Source: Rhytidiadelphus loreus
Taxonomy: Eukaryota; Streptophyta; Bryopsida; Hypnales; Hylocomiaceae
Assembly: GCA_947034895.1 (NCBI GenBank)
Contig: OX344765.1
Coordinates: 21,209,001 to 21,273,000 of the forward strand
DNA length: 64,000 nt
Reading direction: 5' to 3'
In this document: positions 48,655 to 60,621 of the stretch, piece after piece
Layout: each line of letters begins with the position of its first letter
Position numbering within the stretch: position 1 is the first letter of the stretch
Notes under the pieces: generated by a model
What the model saw: only the letters and a program-made list of their open reading frames with translations
The model's database searches: none
What the model was told of the DNA's origin: nothing
Program-made: the position numbers and the translations under genes

Positions 48655-51105
48655 ATTTATACTTGGTCTAGATTGAAGGTTGGCCGGAACTCTCCAAGTT
48701 TGAACCAATAAGATTATTCAATTTCTCCAAATCTGGCCCAAAAGCTTTATACTAGGGCTGGATTGGAACCACAACTTATCCTACGCGTCGCCTTAGGTGG
48801 CATGATTTTGGCGCCAAACCATCTAGCCTCAAGGAAACAATCGGGACGAGGTTTTGAGTGGCCTGATTTCATATCTAGGGTTGGATTGGGTCCGGATTGG
48901 GCTCCTCCGTTGGATCATACAAATCTCCACCTTCTACCAATGCAAAGTCTTTTGTTTTCTTTTTTGGTACATGCTTATTAATTGTGAGCTCAAGAAACTT
49001 CCTCCCATCTACGTTGCACTTGCATATATTCTAAAAGCACTGGGGTTCATTAAATTGGGTATCATTTCCACCACAATAGCATCTATGATTGCAATGTGTT
49101 GTGCACCATAAAATCCCATTGGCACAACGGTGTAGTAGCACAGCTTAATTTAGTAGATGCTTTCATTTCTATTTTTGGGAAAGTGACAGTGGTGAATTTT
49201 GCAAAACTTGTACCAATAGTGTTTTTTGTCTTTGGAAAGTATTGGTGAATTTTGCAAAAAAATGATCCACTGTGTTTGTTTTTCTTTGGAAAGTACTGCT
49301 AAATTTTGCAAAAAAATTACCAATTGTTTTGGATTTGCTTTCATTGCTTTTATTTGTTTAAAAAATGACCACACATATTAGTCCCTATACACTTAATAGT
49401 GAAATTAGGTTGCTTGAAATAATTAGGTTGCCTTACGTCAAGAAAGTTACTTTATAAGTCATCAAAGTCAATAGATATTTCTATAGGTATTTCCATTTCT
49501 ATTGCATTGACCCAAAATGATGAAGAAATGACCCACGGAGATCATTTAGAGTGTCCATTTAGAAACTACTTGTGTTAAGATTTTAGATCCCCTATCTTAT
49601 ATCCTAAAATTTAAATAAAAGGAAAAAAAAAATATCAATATATTTTCTTACTTTGAAAGTTTATGTTTTGAATTATTAATAATTTTATTCATTAATCATA
49701 ATTAGCTACAAATTTTTGAAGTAAAAAAATACATTGTAGAGCTGAAAATAACTTTATTTTATATAAGAAAAAATTGTCTAAAAATTGAACAAAAAATTCT
49801 TGAAAATAACTTTCTATTGAAAGTTCATTTTTTAAAATATTGATGCAACGGTCATCTAAATGTATTCTCTATAAATATTTGAGTTGAAAAACATGCTATT
49901 TTAGTTCATTTTTCAACACATTCTACAAATCATTTCACATGTTATTTGAATTGGGAATTTTTGGCAATAGAAACCTACAATCATTATTAAACAAAGCTCA
50001 AAATTGTAGGTTGAAATTATAGTTTATAAAAAAGTAAATAGGGGGGCAAAAAATCACTTGAACACACATGGTTACTTATAGATACACTAAGTGATCTCCC
50101 CGGAAAAATGAATGTTTTGAGTAATGAATTGTAGGATCTTACACCTAATTTATATGTCAAAGAATATGATGTTTATTTCTTGTTATGTACATAATGTTTT
50201 GCATATTTGTTCTAAACATGAGATGTTTATTTAGTACATGCTTAATAATAAAATAAATTTGGTACATTTCTTGTTTTGCTTGTTTGAAAATGAGATGTTC
50301 ATTTGGTTCCATTTACTATTTTGTTCCATTTACATGAGCTGTTTATTTGGTTAAGAACAATGTTTTTTTGGTACAATTTCTTTGTACATTTCTTGTCAAA
50401 CACAATATGTAAATGGAAGTCATTGTTGAAGTTATGTCACAAACACTAAAATCTGTGAGATGATGTGTGTTTTTACCAATTCTAATGACAAATTATTGAA
50501 AAAAGAATATAATAAAGAAAGATAGTGTTACTAGAAATAACATATATGGTAAAATTTAATTTACATTTATCATTGAATTCATTAAAGTTCTCATAATAAA
50601 AAATTTCATACTTTTTTTTGAAATAAAATTAAACATATAGATTTAAAAAAGAGATAAAAAAGAGATGCTTTCTCAAATTGTATGTTTTGTTGTATGATTA
50701 TTTTCAACCCCCTACAATGATGAAACCAAAATTATTTATTTATTGAAATTCTTAAAATTCTCATGAAAATAAATGACAACTATTATGGGGCTACAACTCT
50801 AGTTTCAACATCAAGAGAAAGGAAAAGGTTCAAAAAAAGTAACAAAACTCTCTCTTCTATTTTTGAAATAGGAAAAATAAGAAAAGATGCATGTGAGATA
50901 ATTTTTTAATTGAGCACTAAGAAAATACAAGAAGACATTAATTAGAAATTCAACCCTAGAATCAAGTTTTGACACTTTACATTAACTAGGGCTAGAGTAA
51001 TGAATTGGAAATTCGGCCCCAAAATTCAGCCTCAACACTTTACATTATCTAGGGCCGGAGTGGTGAATTGGAGCCGGATTGAAGGCTGACCCAGAGCTAA
51101 TATAA
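48655..51105 (-). mobile_element. dispersed repeat B, inverted copy of 31.07-32.74 kb
   Basis: The reverse complement aligns with copy A at both GC-rich ends (GGTTGGCCGGAACTC..CCAAGTTTGAACCAAT; GGGCCGGAGTGGTGAATTGG) and over the AT-rich core (AATGATAAATGTAAAT, ACTTCAACAATGACTT). It is longer than copy A through extra internal sequence, including the 49.17-49.33 kb tandem. No intact transposase frame is seen. Confidence 0.65.
49170..49330 (+). repeat. three degenerate ~57-bp tandem units
   Basis: The block TTTGGAAAGTA.TG.TGAATTTTGCAAAA recurs three times, with AT-rich spacers containing CCAAT..TG or CCACTGTG. It lies inside repeat B. Confidence 0.7.
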
Positions 51106-51750
51106 ACTGACCTTCAATAAAGTACATCCTACTATCACAGACTAATAATTGCACCTCTACATACTCAAGGAAATTGTATGAGAAATACAAAGTGAAAAAT
51201 ATCCCATTATGGGTAGTTGCAATGATTCTTGCAAATCCAAACATACATCCAACTTGGAACCCCTCCAAAAGTATTTCAGTGTTTAATAAAAGAGACAGAT
51301 GAAATCAAATGTTTCATGAAACTGAAAACTTGAATCAAATCAACTTTTGGCAACATTAACAACATTAATAATTAATGCAATAGATTAAATCCCACGCCAG
51401 AATTGCACTTCACTTCAAATATTTAACAGAATAACTGTGCAATACATTGACATACAACTTTTGCACTTGCAGGTTTATATCTTATTCAGTCATACTCATG
51501 GTATGGCCTTCTGAATGCAAATGGTACTCCGGAAGCTTGAACCTGGGTTTTTCTCATCACTGAAAATCAAATACAACTAGGTGAGATTTTAACCTGTCTT
51601 CTAAGCTTGAACCTGGGTTTTTCTCATCACTGAAAATCAAGTACAACTGCAGTAGGTGAGATTTTAACCTGTCTTCTAAGTGACCTTGGCTTTGATCCTT
51701 CAAAAAATGACGAATGATAGATGCAAAAAGTTCCGTAATAACTGTAATAA
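51106..51750 (-). other. 3' flank of the sphingosine-phosphate lyase gene with a 69-bp tandem duplication
   Basis: Two adjacent units begin AAGCTTGAACCTGGGTTTTT at 51534 and 51603 and end in CTGTCTTCT. The second copy has a few changes and a small insertion. The position just beyond the stop codon suggests the 3' untranslated region. No other gene is visible here. Confidence 0.6.
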
Positions 51751-54700
51751 CTAGCAGGTACCATCCATATATGCAACAAGAATGTCTCGAATGGTTCCTC
51801 TATCTGGTAATGTGGCTGCTGCTCCATAAATGGGAGCCATTCCGTCTTCATACTTCCCTGGATTCTCTCTTACCTGTCATTCCATTTAGACAATAAATCA
51901 TCGCTTTGAAATTTAAGACAGTTTCATACAAGTATGATAATCCACAAATAGTTGCATCATGTAACCTTCTGGCACAAGTTTGTCTTTTGCGACGGATGAT
52001 GAGAGTCTGGACAAGTGGAAAGCATTCAGATAGAGCGAGTGTTTCAAGGTTGGAGTCACTTACATATTCCACAGACGCTTTTAGATCTTCGAGAAACTGA
52101 TCCACAACATCCACGTGTTGGAGAGTGACGCAAATGTGTACACTGTCCATGATTACAAAAGTTTAGAAGCATTCCTTCAAATGACAGTACCATTCCGGTA
52201 CAAAACATAAAAATTATTTTCAAAAAATTCCCAATGACAACTAAAAAATGTGCACCTGCTTGGTTTATGCAAAGCATTCAGGCTCCAGCCTCTTTCTGTC
52301 ATTGCCTCGTTAACCTTGTAGATATTGACTTCTTTTGACGCAAATGCAATGACCGTCATGTCAGGCTTTCCAAGAACGTACAGCCCCTCAATGTCTCCGA
52401 TCCTGCAGTAGATTTTAAATTGATTTAGAACACAACGTAAACGTAAACGTAATGATTGATCCTAATAAAAATATACATATCAAGTTTTAACCCTAAGTGC
52501 CCAAATAGCCCAAAGTGCTTGCTTTTATATCTAAAGAGATCGTGTAGGAAGCCTCAAGGAAGGTAACAAACTGTCCTATACAAAAGACTAGATCATATCC
52601 TAAATCTTTGAAAGATAGAAACACGTTTAGAAAGTTCCTATAAATGACTATTAGCTTCCAAAGTTAGCTTCGAAAGCAAACTTCCTATTTTTAACTTCGA
52701 CACTTGGGGGTTAGAAGTCAATATATTTCCAACATACCCCAGTTTTATGTTTCTTGCAGCTTCCATCAGCTTCCGCGTTATCTGAGAGTAACCTATCCAC
52801 ATGAAGAATTCACAATACACCTCACATGAGTCATGAACGAACTTCCATGTGCAAATCCATCAAGTGCATTATGAAGCAGGATTCCACACCTGAACCATAT
52901 CTTTGGCAAGTAACACCAAAACATGGCTCAATCCATGACATTGCATATATGTCAAAAGAATAGGATAAAAAACTTCTTACAATACCATTGCATCACATAT
53001 CATGATTGTTGTTAACCCTTAGTTCCCCAATAGCCAAAAAGGGCCGCTTCCATATGTATAAAAGTTGAAATAAATTATTCAGGAAGCTTCAAGGAAGTTA
53101 ACTAAATGTACCAACACAAAGAAGAAATCATATCATACATTGTCATACATGTAAATGAAGAAAACATATCATACATGTTTTGGAAGTTTCTATAATTGAC
53201 TATCAGCTTCAGGAGTGAACATTCCATTTTAACCTTGGGCACTTTGGGGCATATGACCCATGATCTATTGTCAGAAACCTTTAAATGTGATGACTACTTA
53301 CCATTTTCTCCAAGAGACATCATTGAGGCCCAAGCCGCTGCAATCAGAGCACCTGCCCGACTTCCCGCCATTGAAGGGGAGACATACAATCCTCCTGACC
53401 ATTCTGTAACTGTTTCATACAACACGATCATTAGATTGTCTGTGTTCTACATGCAGTTGGTTTCAGGCAGCAATCATAAACAACAACTTAAAAAATACTT
53501 CCAATAAGGACTCCGCATGCAACATGAACCCATACAGGCTGTATGATGTAAAAACACTCTCAACTTCAGTACTGCTAAGTAAGGACATATAGGAAGTGAA
53601 GACTCACCAGCAACGAATTGATGCTGTTCTCATGATGCACCCACCCCACCAATGCAAAGTCTCATAAAATTAGTCCAATTTCAAACACCCAGACGCAGCA
53701 AATATGGTTCCACAAGTCAGAAAAGAGGTTCCCCATGCAAGCGATGATAGCGTTGGCCATTAAGTCGGTCACGTGAAGTCTTCCAACAGAGAACCATGAA
53801 ATGGACGGTCTTAGAAAAGTAGACACAAACCAATATCCATAATTGTTAAACTATGAAACAAATGAAAAACTTTACAGCGTATATAATATATCTACGTTCC
53901 TGAAAATGGAAGGTTCGATGGACATATCATGGGTACTCACTGCTAAGTCGTGAACGTGTGTTCATAAGAGATTGAAAATTCATTGATTTTATTAATCAAC
54001 AAGGAACGAAAATTTAATCGATGCATAGAACTTCTATTCGCAACATCAGTGCAACATATGTAAAATAAGCAAGGTTCGGGCACTTGAGGATTGGCATTAC
54101 CTTGCGAAGTTCATGATTTCGGTACAGCACAATACTTGTGCCTTTCGGACCTAATCCATATTTATGTACATCCACTGAGATGGATGTAACACCAGGGACT
54201 CGAAAATCAAAGGGAGGGATTGGATACCTGTACAATTGAATACAGAGCTCCCAGATCATTATGAATGCGAAAAGTAATATGGTAACTAGCAAACAAATTG
54301 AGATGTGCTAAGGAGAAATCACTATACGACACTGAAGAGAATCAGGGACCAGCAAACAAATCTGAAATCAAAAGAAATAATTGAATGAACCTAAAACTGC
54401 GGAAAAGCATGCAGGCAGAATGCTTACCCAAGTTTTTTGGCAAATGGTAGAACGAAGCCTCCAAGACAGAGGTCACAGTGTAGGCAAATCTTGTATTGCA
54501 AAGCCAGCGCTGATAGTTCCTACAATTCAACAAGACAATTAATTAAAAATATTCACAAATTCCAAAATCAATCTCAGCATGCTACACAAGACATTTCTCA
54601 GATTCATTCCGTCTAAGGCAGATGTCAACCTAAGAACCAAATAGAGCCAATTCCGAAACTTTCTAGTATATAGTGTAGAATCTCCGTTTCAAGATAACCC

Positions 54701-57700
54701 CTAAGTGCCCAAAATCCCAAATGGAAAAAAAGGGTCCGCGTCCATATCTACAGGAGTTGAAATATGTCATTTAGGAAGCTTCAAATAAGATAACAAACGT
54801 AGAAGAGAAAGAAGAAATCGCACCCTACATTTTTGAATGATAGATATGTTCTACAAGTTACTGAAGTGGACTTTCTATTTTTGACCGGGCACTAGATTAA
54901 TCAATTTACGACTACGTAATTCGTGGTCATATTTGTATAGGCCATCGAGGCACATAATTCAAGTAAAGACGTCATTTGAAGAGAACTCAAAGACAAAGAA
55001 CTTCAGGAAGAGATACCTCAATGGGATCTATCAATCCATGTGGAAATCCTGGTGCGGAGCCAACTAACTGCAATCATCGGATAAATGAGCACGCATTAGG
55101 ATGTAGCGCCAATCATAAAGATCATACCAGACTCATCACAATATTTTAAAACCGCATTTGACATGCTGATGGGAAAATCAGAAATAGTTGTGAAAAATTC
55201 ATGATGATTGCTACTCACATAGCATATGAAGGACTGTGACGGCAATCAAATAGTCTCTTAACACACAAGGCCATCACACAATAACAGTTGACATATATCT
55301 GGACAAAACAAGAGAAATAGCTTACCATAATGGTATTTTTGTTGATTAGTCTCTTCATGGCCCTCACATCAGCTCGCAGATCAGCATCCACTGGGGCACG
55401 ACGCAGTTTTATATTGAAATATTGGGCCGCCTTGTCATACGCAGAGTGTGCACTTTCAGGTATAATCCTAGAACAGAAATTACAAAAATTCTGAAGCTCA
55501 GTTTCTGAAACAAAATACGCGTTGACAAATACCACTGTTACCCATTGAAAGACCCAGGATTCATGGTTTTAAAATGACCAATTCAATAGATCATACTGTG
55601 AAAAAAATTGCTAAGATGGAGAGAATTCTATATCACCAGAAATAATGCAGAACATCGCAGGTATTGGTTGAAAATATAAATAAAATTGGACAAAAGAAAG
55701 TCCCCACATGACCTACTCCAAACTGTTAAAAACTGGTAATGAGGCCCAATTTGGGCAAACACGGGTCAACAAAGGCGTGAGTGATGGAGCCTCATCTATT
55801 AACTGTTCAACTCCTCAACCTCTTAGAAATACTGCCCTTTTGCAAGAATGAACAACCAAAATCTCATGTCGTAAGAAAGTTTTAACAGAACTCACATCTC
55901 GGGGGCTGTAATCCCTCGTGTCTCCTTCATAAAATCACGGGTAGTTTTCACAGCCATGAGAATACTTTCTGTACCTCCAGATGTCATATTTCCACAGACC
56001 TGCCCTCCGGCAGCTTGGAGTTTGCTCCCCAGAAATGCTGCTGTCATGTTCACCACCTCTGACTCGAAACGAGGAATACTTGGAAAGACATCCGGATGCA
56101 AAGGGTTCGTGTGCGCAAACCTGAGGTTCGTGCAAGATTCAGATGGTCAAGTCAAGTCTAAGTTTCGAATTCTACAAACAGCTAAATAACCTGGGAAGCT
56201 TTCTTGTAAAAGTCACCAAAAAATAGTGAGATTCCATGATACATAGGACCTGCTTCCAATGCAGATACTGTGAAATAATGTGATATACTGCTTCGTTCCA
56301 GATAGACAAGTGACTTACATGCAATAAGCTTCATTCACAAGGCGGAAATGCCCTTCAGTTTCCTTCCCACCAATGTACCTGCCAAAAGAATGAAATCATC
56401 AGCTAATATATCCCCAAGTTATGTTGTATTGTGACCTTCAAACTCAGAACCATCATTTCTTTTCATAGCATTTCACAAGGAAACTGCCGGTATGTTTCTA
56501 CCAAACATTTCTGCGTATTAGGATGCGTGAAGCTGTCCCTGCTCTAAATTCGACCTCTAAGCTAATTAAACACAAAAAGGAAGATATCGAAATATTTCGA
56601 TAAAAAGACCTCAGGGTGGGAACATTTCAAGAACACCTATGCACTCCAAATTTTTTGATTCAAAGAGCGTTGCATTCTGCTGAACTTCGCCATTCCACAG
56701 AAAGGGAATTAAAAAAAATGTTGGCAGCAACACTAAGCACAGTTTGTCTGGCTAAAAGGGGCGCTATAAGCACCTCCTACCTTAGAAACAAATGAATGAG
56801 CGGAGAATACCTACACTGCTCCAGAACAACGGCCTTCCCAAGGTTTATCTCGCTGCTTCAGCTCCTTCATGCGCTCGATTACTAGAGGTCCCAACCCCTG
56901 CTTGGGAAGCTCCGTGGCCCAAAACTCCCTTTCTTTTGATCCAGATCGCAGCTTATCCATTACCTGTATGAACTCATCGCTTTTAAACAAAACCCTAATA
57001 CTCCTATCCAAAAACCAAAGACCAACCTAACCGCAAAACACCGCATTCAAAACCTAAAAGCAAAGTACAACAGAAATGAACACATGATACTCACTTTCTT
57101 TTGCTCCTTCTGTAGGTACGCAGCACCACCAGGTAATATCCTACAAATGAAGTCAAGCCACAGAACATCCTCAATTAATTGAGACTTTCCAGTCCATAGG
57201 GTTACATACTTAGTGCATATAGTACTCACTAGTTCGAGATTTGTATTGAATTCAGATCCTCAGTTGATCCTTGGATCTTTGAATCCAAATTATTCTTATA
57301 AACGAACTAAATCGTACATAAGAATAGCTATCGCAATTTCCAACAAAGGCACAGAAGAAATTGAAGAGAGAGAGAAAAACTCACTTGATAACTTTGACGA
57401 CTAAGCCCGAAATTGTGCCAACCAATCCTGCGAAAACGCAAAATCACAACTGAACAAAAACCGAACAAATTCTCACCAGAATTGGAGACATGAAACCAGT
57501 GCATATATTGCCAAATCCCCAACATCCGATCGTATGAATTTCGCAAAACAAACATGAAAAACACCACCTGATCAACGCAATTGTACCTTTCTCGCTAATA
57601 TTACTGTAAGCGCCACTCAAAACAGAGCTCGTCGTCGCCATCACGATCCACGTAACAACCGCGGCCACCACCAGCATCACGGGTTCCACCTGCGATAGGG

Positions 57701-57746
57701 CCGCATTCGCACTGTCCCGTAGCCGCTGCAACCCCAAATCCTCCAT
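51751..57746 (-). CDS. DPL1: sphingosine-1-phosphate lyase (sixteen exons)
   Basis: Minus-strand exons: 57587-57746, 57385-57427, 57095-57140, 56815-56963, 56319-56378, 55896-56120, 55326-55467, 55017-55067, 54428-54519, 54101-54227, 53608-53623, 53302-53409, 52738-52792, 52256-52402, 52064-52142, 51751-51873. All are GT-AG and join in frame to 540 residues, the usual plant length. An N-terminal membrane anchor ([18 protein letters not shown]) fits an ER protein. The PLP fold shows [52 protein letters not shown], and DVHKYG with Lys345 as the cofactor lysine, then [17 protein letters not shown]. The enzyme cleaves long-chain-base phosphates to a fatty aldehyde and phosphoethanolamine. The start at 57746 is preferred over 57809 because a likely 5'-leader intron acceptor (TTGTTGTCAG) lies between them. 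Several introns hold small repeats. Confidence 0.95.
52491..52710. mobile_element. ~220-bp TTAA-type MITE in a lyase intron
   Basis: It is flanked by TTAA (52487-52490) and TTAG (52711-52714). The ends are CCCTAAGTGCCCAAA and, on the minus strand, CCCCCAAGTGTCGAAG. It shares its body with the copies at 46.5, 53.0 and 54.7 kb. Confidence 0.65.
53016..53249. mobile_element. ~230-bp TTAA-type MITE in a lyase intron
   Basis: TTAA precedes the left end CCCTTAGTTCCCCAATAG. The right end read on the minus strand is CCCCAAAGTGCCCAAGG, with a degraded outer flank. Body blocks AGGAAGCTTCAAGGAAGTTAAC and CTATCAGCTTC identify the family. It contains an internal partial repeat of ACATATCATACAT. Confidence 0.6.
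53608..53623 (-). other. DPL1: 16-nt microexon of the lyase gene
   Basis: Sixteen bases, CATCAATTCGTTGCTG, lie between GAGAACAG and GTGAGTC on the minus strand. They are needed to restore HQFVA between HELRK (exon ending 54101) and VTEWSGG (exon starting 53409). The phases close exactly with it and fail without it. The residues match the conserved lyase segment. Confidence 0.88.
54698..54896. mobile_element. ~200-bp TTAA-type MITE in a lyase intron
   Basis: The left end is CCCCTAAGTGCCCAAAAT with ATAA outside. The right end read on the minus strand is TCTAGTGCCCGG, with TTAA at 54897-54900. The body shares AGGAAGCTTCAA and ACATTTTTGAATGATAGA with its relatives. Confidence 0.6.
55570..55770. 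repeat. intronic repeat shared with LAZ1-like intron 3 (copy in the lyase gene)
   Basis: It lies within the intron 55468-55895 and aligns with 45,640-45,835 in the same order of blocks (ATAAAATTGGACA, CCCCACATGACCTACT, GAGGCCCAATTTGGGC). Non-coding. Confidence 0.6.
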
Positions 57747-58375
57747 CGCTTGCAGCCAGTCTCTCGATAACTCTCTGTTCTCACAGCCCCTGACAACACA
57801 AAAACTCACAGGAAAGAAACTAGGGTTGGTAACTTACAGACGAAGCTTATGATACGACAGAAGAAAGAAAAGGGTGCAGGTCTTTTAGCTTGACGATGAG
57901 GCAATCATGAGCGAATAGGCGATGTGATGATTGTGAGAAAGAATTTCTACGTCACCTGTCCTCTTGTCACAACAGTGATAAGTTACAATTGCGCGTGTAG
58001 TTGCGGTTTTTGTTGGACTCGATCGTTGAGGACGAGGTAGGACCCGCATCCGCGTATGCCACGCCGCAAACGCTCCTGGTTCGAATCTTTTCAAAAGATT
58101 CTCTACGTGTAGGCGAATGTGGAAGACTCCGTCAACATCGTAAACTCCGTCATACTTATTCGGTCGACTGATTGTTGTGATCTCAATAATACTTCAATGG
58201 TTTGGAGGCGTAGAGCAGTGCATTTGAAACTCATGTTTAGTAGATGTTCAAGGAGAAACGACTGTGATCTAGTAACATCGGGTTGAAAGTTGACCAGAAA
58301 CGACTGTGATCTAGTAACATCGTGTCTCGCAATTTGACTTTTTATTTTATTTTTTAATCCTGATTTGGTCATACG
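57747..58375. promoter_or_regulatory. divergent intergenic/promoter region between the lyase and the SEC14-like gene
   Basis: The two start codons face away from each other 629 bases apart, so both promoters must lie within or overlap this region. On the minus side a likely leader intron runs from GTAAGTTACC (about 57,840) to TTGTTGTCAG (about 57,792). On the plus side a 27-base exact direct repeat (starts AGAAACGACTGTGATCTAGT, at 58254 and 58296, period 42) sits just upstream of the start codon, probably in the leader. Confidence 0.55.
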
Positions 58376-60621
58376 ATGGCAGTCGATGACGATTTGGAGC
58401 TGTTGCAGATCCTTCGCTTTGAAGGTGTCGATGTGCACGGTCGCACGGTTGTTCGCATTGTGGGCAAGTTCTTCCCTGGTACGTCCTTTGCTCTTCGTAC
58501 AAGAGCCTTGCTAATCGGGTTTGCTGAAACCCTAGTGAGCAATCTTCAATCAGTCGCTGCATACTGAGGATTAGAACATGAATAATGGCCTGTTAGAACT
58601 GCATTGTTCGAATGTTTCCAACAAGCTGTTACTTGCATGATCTGACCCAGAAATGAGCACGAAATGTCGAGATTACACTGCTTGGTGGGCTCTCTGTTGT
58701 AGTGGTGTCTCTGTTGTCATGTCATCTTCAATCGCTGTGATCTCAAGACTTTTAGTCAATTTGAGTTAGGAGGTGTATTATAGCTTATTAGAAGCTCAGT
58801 TTCCGTGACATTCAAAAACATTCGGTTGAGAATTGAGCAAACTGAGAATCTCAATTTGGAATTTGGAATGCAACCGTTGACTATAGCACTTCGGGTCTTT
58901 TTTTATACTTGCTGTTCTAGTGTAAACACCATCGATTCATCTTCCCTATCTGTGCACACTATCCCTATACAACGATCGCTCCTCAAAATCTTACAAACAC
59001 CAGCAATCAGAAAGGAATTTCAGTCCCAGCGATTGGGCATGTGATTGAAATTCTTCCACAGTTGCGATGTGACCTTATGTACTCCTGAATTTGCTTAGAA
59101 CCCTAATTTATACTGACTCTGTGAAACTATCGCACCTCAATCATACAATCACGGGTGATCAGAATCAGAATTTCAATTCTAGCGATTGGGCTTGTGATTG
59201 AAATTCTTAGCAACAGCTGAATCGTCTCCTTCAGTATGATATTGTATGGCACGGTCCTAGTGTGGGGGGCTCGATATTGGACCCCTTCAGAGATCGCGGG
59301 TAGTAAGCAACTAAAGATGCCTTTAGTGGGACTTCAAAGCGGGAGAAACTTCAAGCAGGGAGAGAATTGGCTGCATTTTGAAGGCGGCAGACTTCCAAGA
59401 AAATCTCCGAAGTCCGCCGGAAGTCCCCTAATCACGGGAGAGACCACTCATCGCGGGTCTGAATCGCCCCGGGGTCTAACCCTAATCTGTGCATTGAATG
59501 GTCTCCTGGAATTTGAGCGAGCGAGTTAGTGAGAGAGAGGTCTCCTGGAAGTGAGAGTGTCGGCTTACTTACGAGTGGTGCAGTGCAGCATCGGTGATCG
59601 ATGTGGAGAGGCTGAAGCTGTACTTGCTACAGAAGCTGCACCATGAGCTGCAGCCCGGTCCTTACGTCGTTGTGTACTTCCACACCGCCGTGAAAAAGAA
59701 TGACAACCATCCGGGGGTGTGGGCTCTCCGGGATCTCTACGAGTGTCTGCCCAATCAGTTGAAGCATCGTCTGCAAGCCGTCTATTACGTCCATCCGGGC
59801 CTGCGCTCCCGCTTGCTTCTCGCCACTCTCGGCCGATTCTTCTTGAGTGAAGGGTATGTTTGTGTTCCTTATGTGCGTGTTTAGGGTTTTGGACATGATC
59901 ATTTAAAAGCATGTTGTGTTTATATTTGATGGGATTGAGCTGCAGAACTCCAACCTGAATATGTTCCATGTCTTTTGAAGAATCGAGGACGAGGGGATAG
60001 GGTTTAGGAACTTTTTTTAACAAAATTGTATTCAACAAGCAACTATGGTATGAGAGGCTTTGTCCTTTTTGTCGTGCAGCTACGAAGCCAAGAAAGGTTC
60101 TGCAGATGATTTCATGATTTAGTTACTCCGTAGACGTTGGTTGTTTCGTGTTAAGGTTTAGGGCTCAGTGTTTGAGTAACAATAATGCTTGACACAAGAT
60201 TCTACTCAAACTTTCTCACTTCATTGTAGATGGAGTACATGTTGATGCCATTGGTCTCCTCCCCTTGGGTCTGGAGCCAAGAATTAAATTGCTTTGGGAG
60301 TTACTGGTTGCATTATTACTTGAGCTTACAGAAGAAGTGAATTTGTGGCGCAGGTTCTACTCAAAACTGGTGTATATCAATCGGCTGGAATTTCTCACGG
60401 AGTATGTCAGGAAGGACCAAATTGACGTACCGGAATTTGTTATGGAGCACGATAAGGAATTGGAAACACGGCCGTTAATGGATTATGGCTTTGAAGCTGA
60501 TCTATTGCAGAACCATCATGGCATGCCACCGGACCTTGCATTGCGTTCAAGTGCCTTCAGGTCTCAGCTTCAAATACAGAGTTCGACTACCATCTTTTCC
60601 ATCTTCGAATGTTTTCCTTAG
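58376..60621 (+). CDS. small SEC14/CRAL-TRIO-like (GDAP2-related) protein, three exons
   Basis: The exons are 58376-58478, 59589-59853 and 60354-60621. GT-AG borders and phases close to 211 residues. The N-terminus MAVDDDLELLQILRFEGVDVHGR...RIVGKFFP, the middle VVVYFHTAVKKNDNHPGVWALRDLYECLP, VYYVHPGLRSRLLLATLGRFF and the end YINRLEFLTEYVRKDQIDVPEFVMEHDKELE..PLMDYG match a family of about 200-residue plant proteins with a CRAL-TRIO (SEC14) fold, related to the C-terminal lipid-binding domain of animal GDAP2 and BNIP2 proteins. No CRAL-TRIO N-terminal helix domain is present. A lipid or membrane ligand is presumed but unknown. Intron 1 (58479-59588) is long and contains an internal near-duplication (CAGCGATTGGGC.TGTGATTGAAATTCTT at about 59,025 and 59,180). 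Confidence 0.85.

Noticed and set aside
59236..59529. 97-residue plus-strand frame between SEC14-like exons 1 and 2
   Set aside because: It lies wholly within intron 1, matches no family, and exon 1 joins exon 2 in frame without it.
59565..60038. 157-residue minus-strand frame
   Set aside because: It is antisense to SEC14-like exon 2; low-complexity His/Arg/Asp text with no family match.
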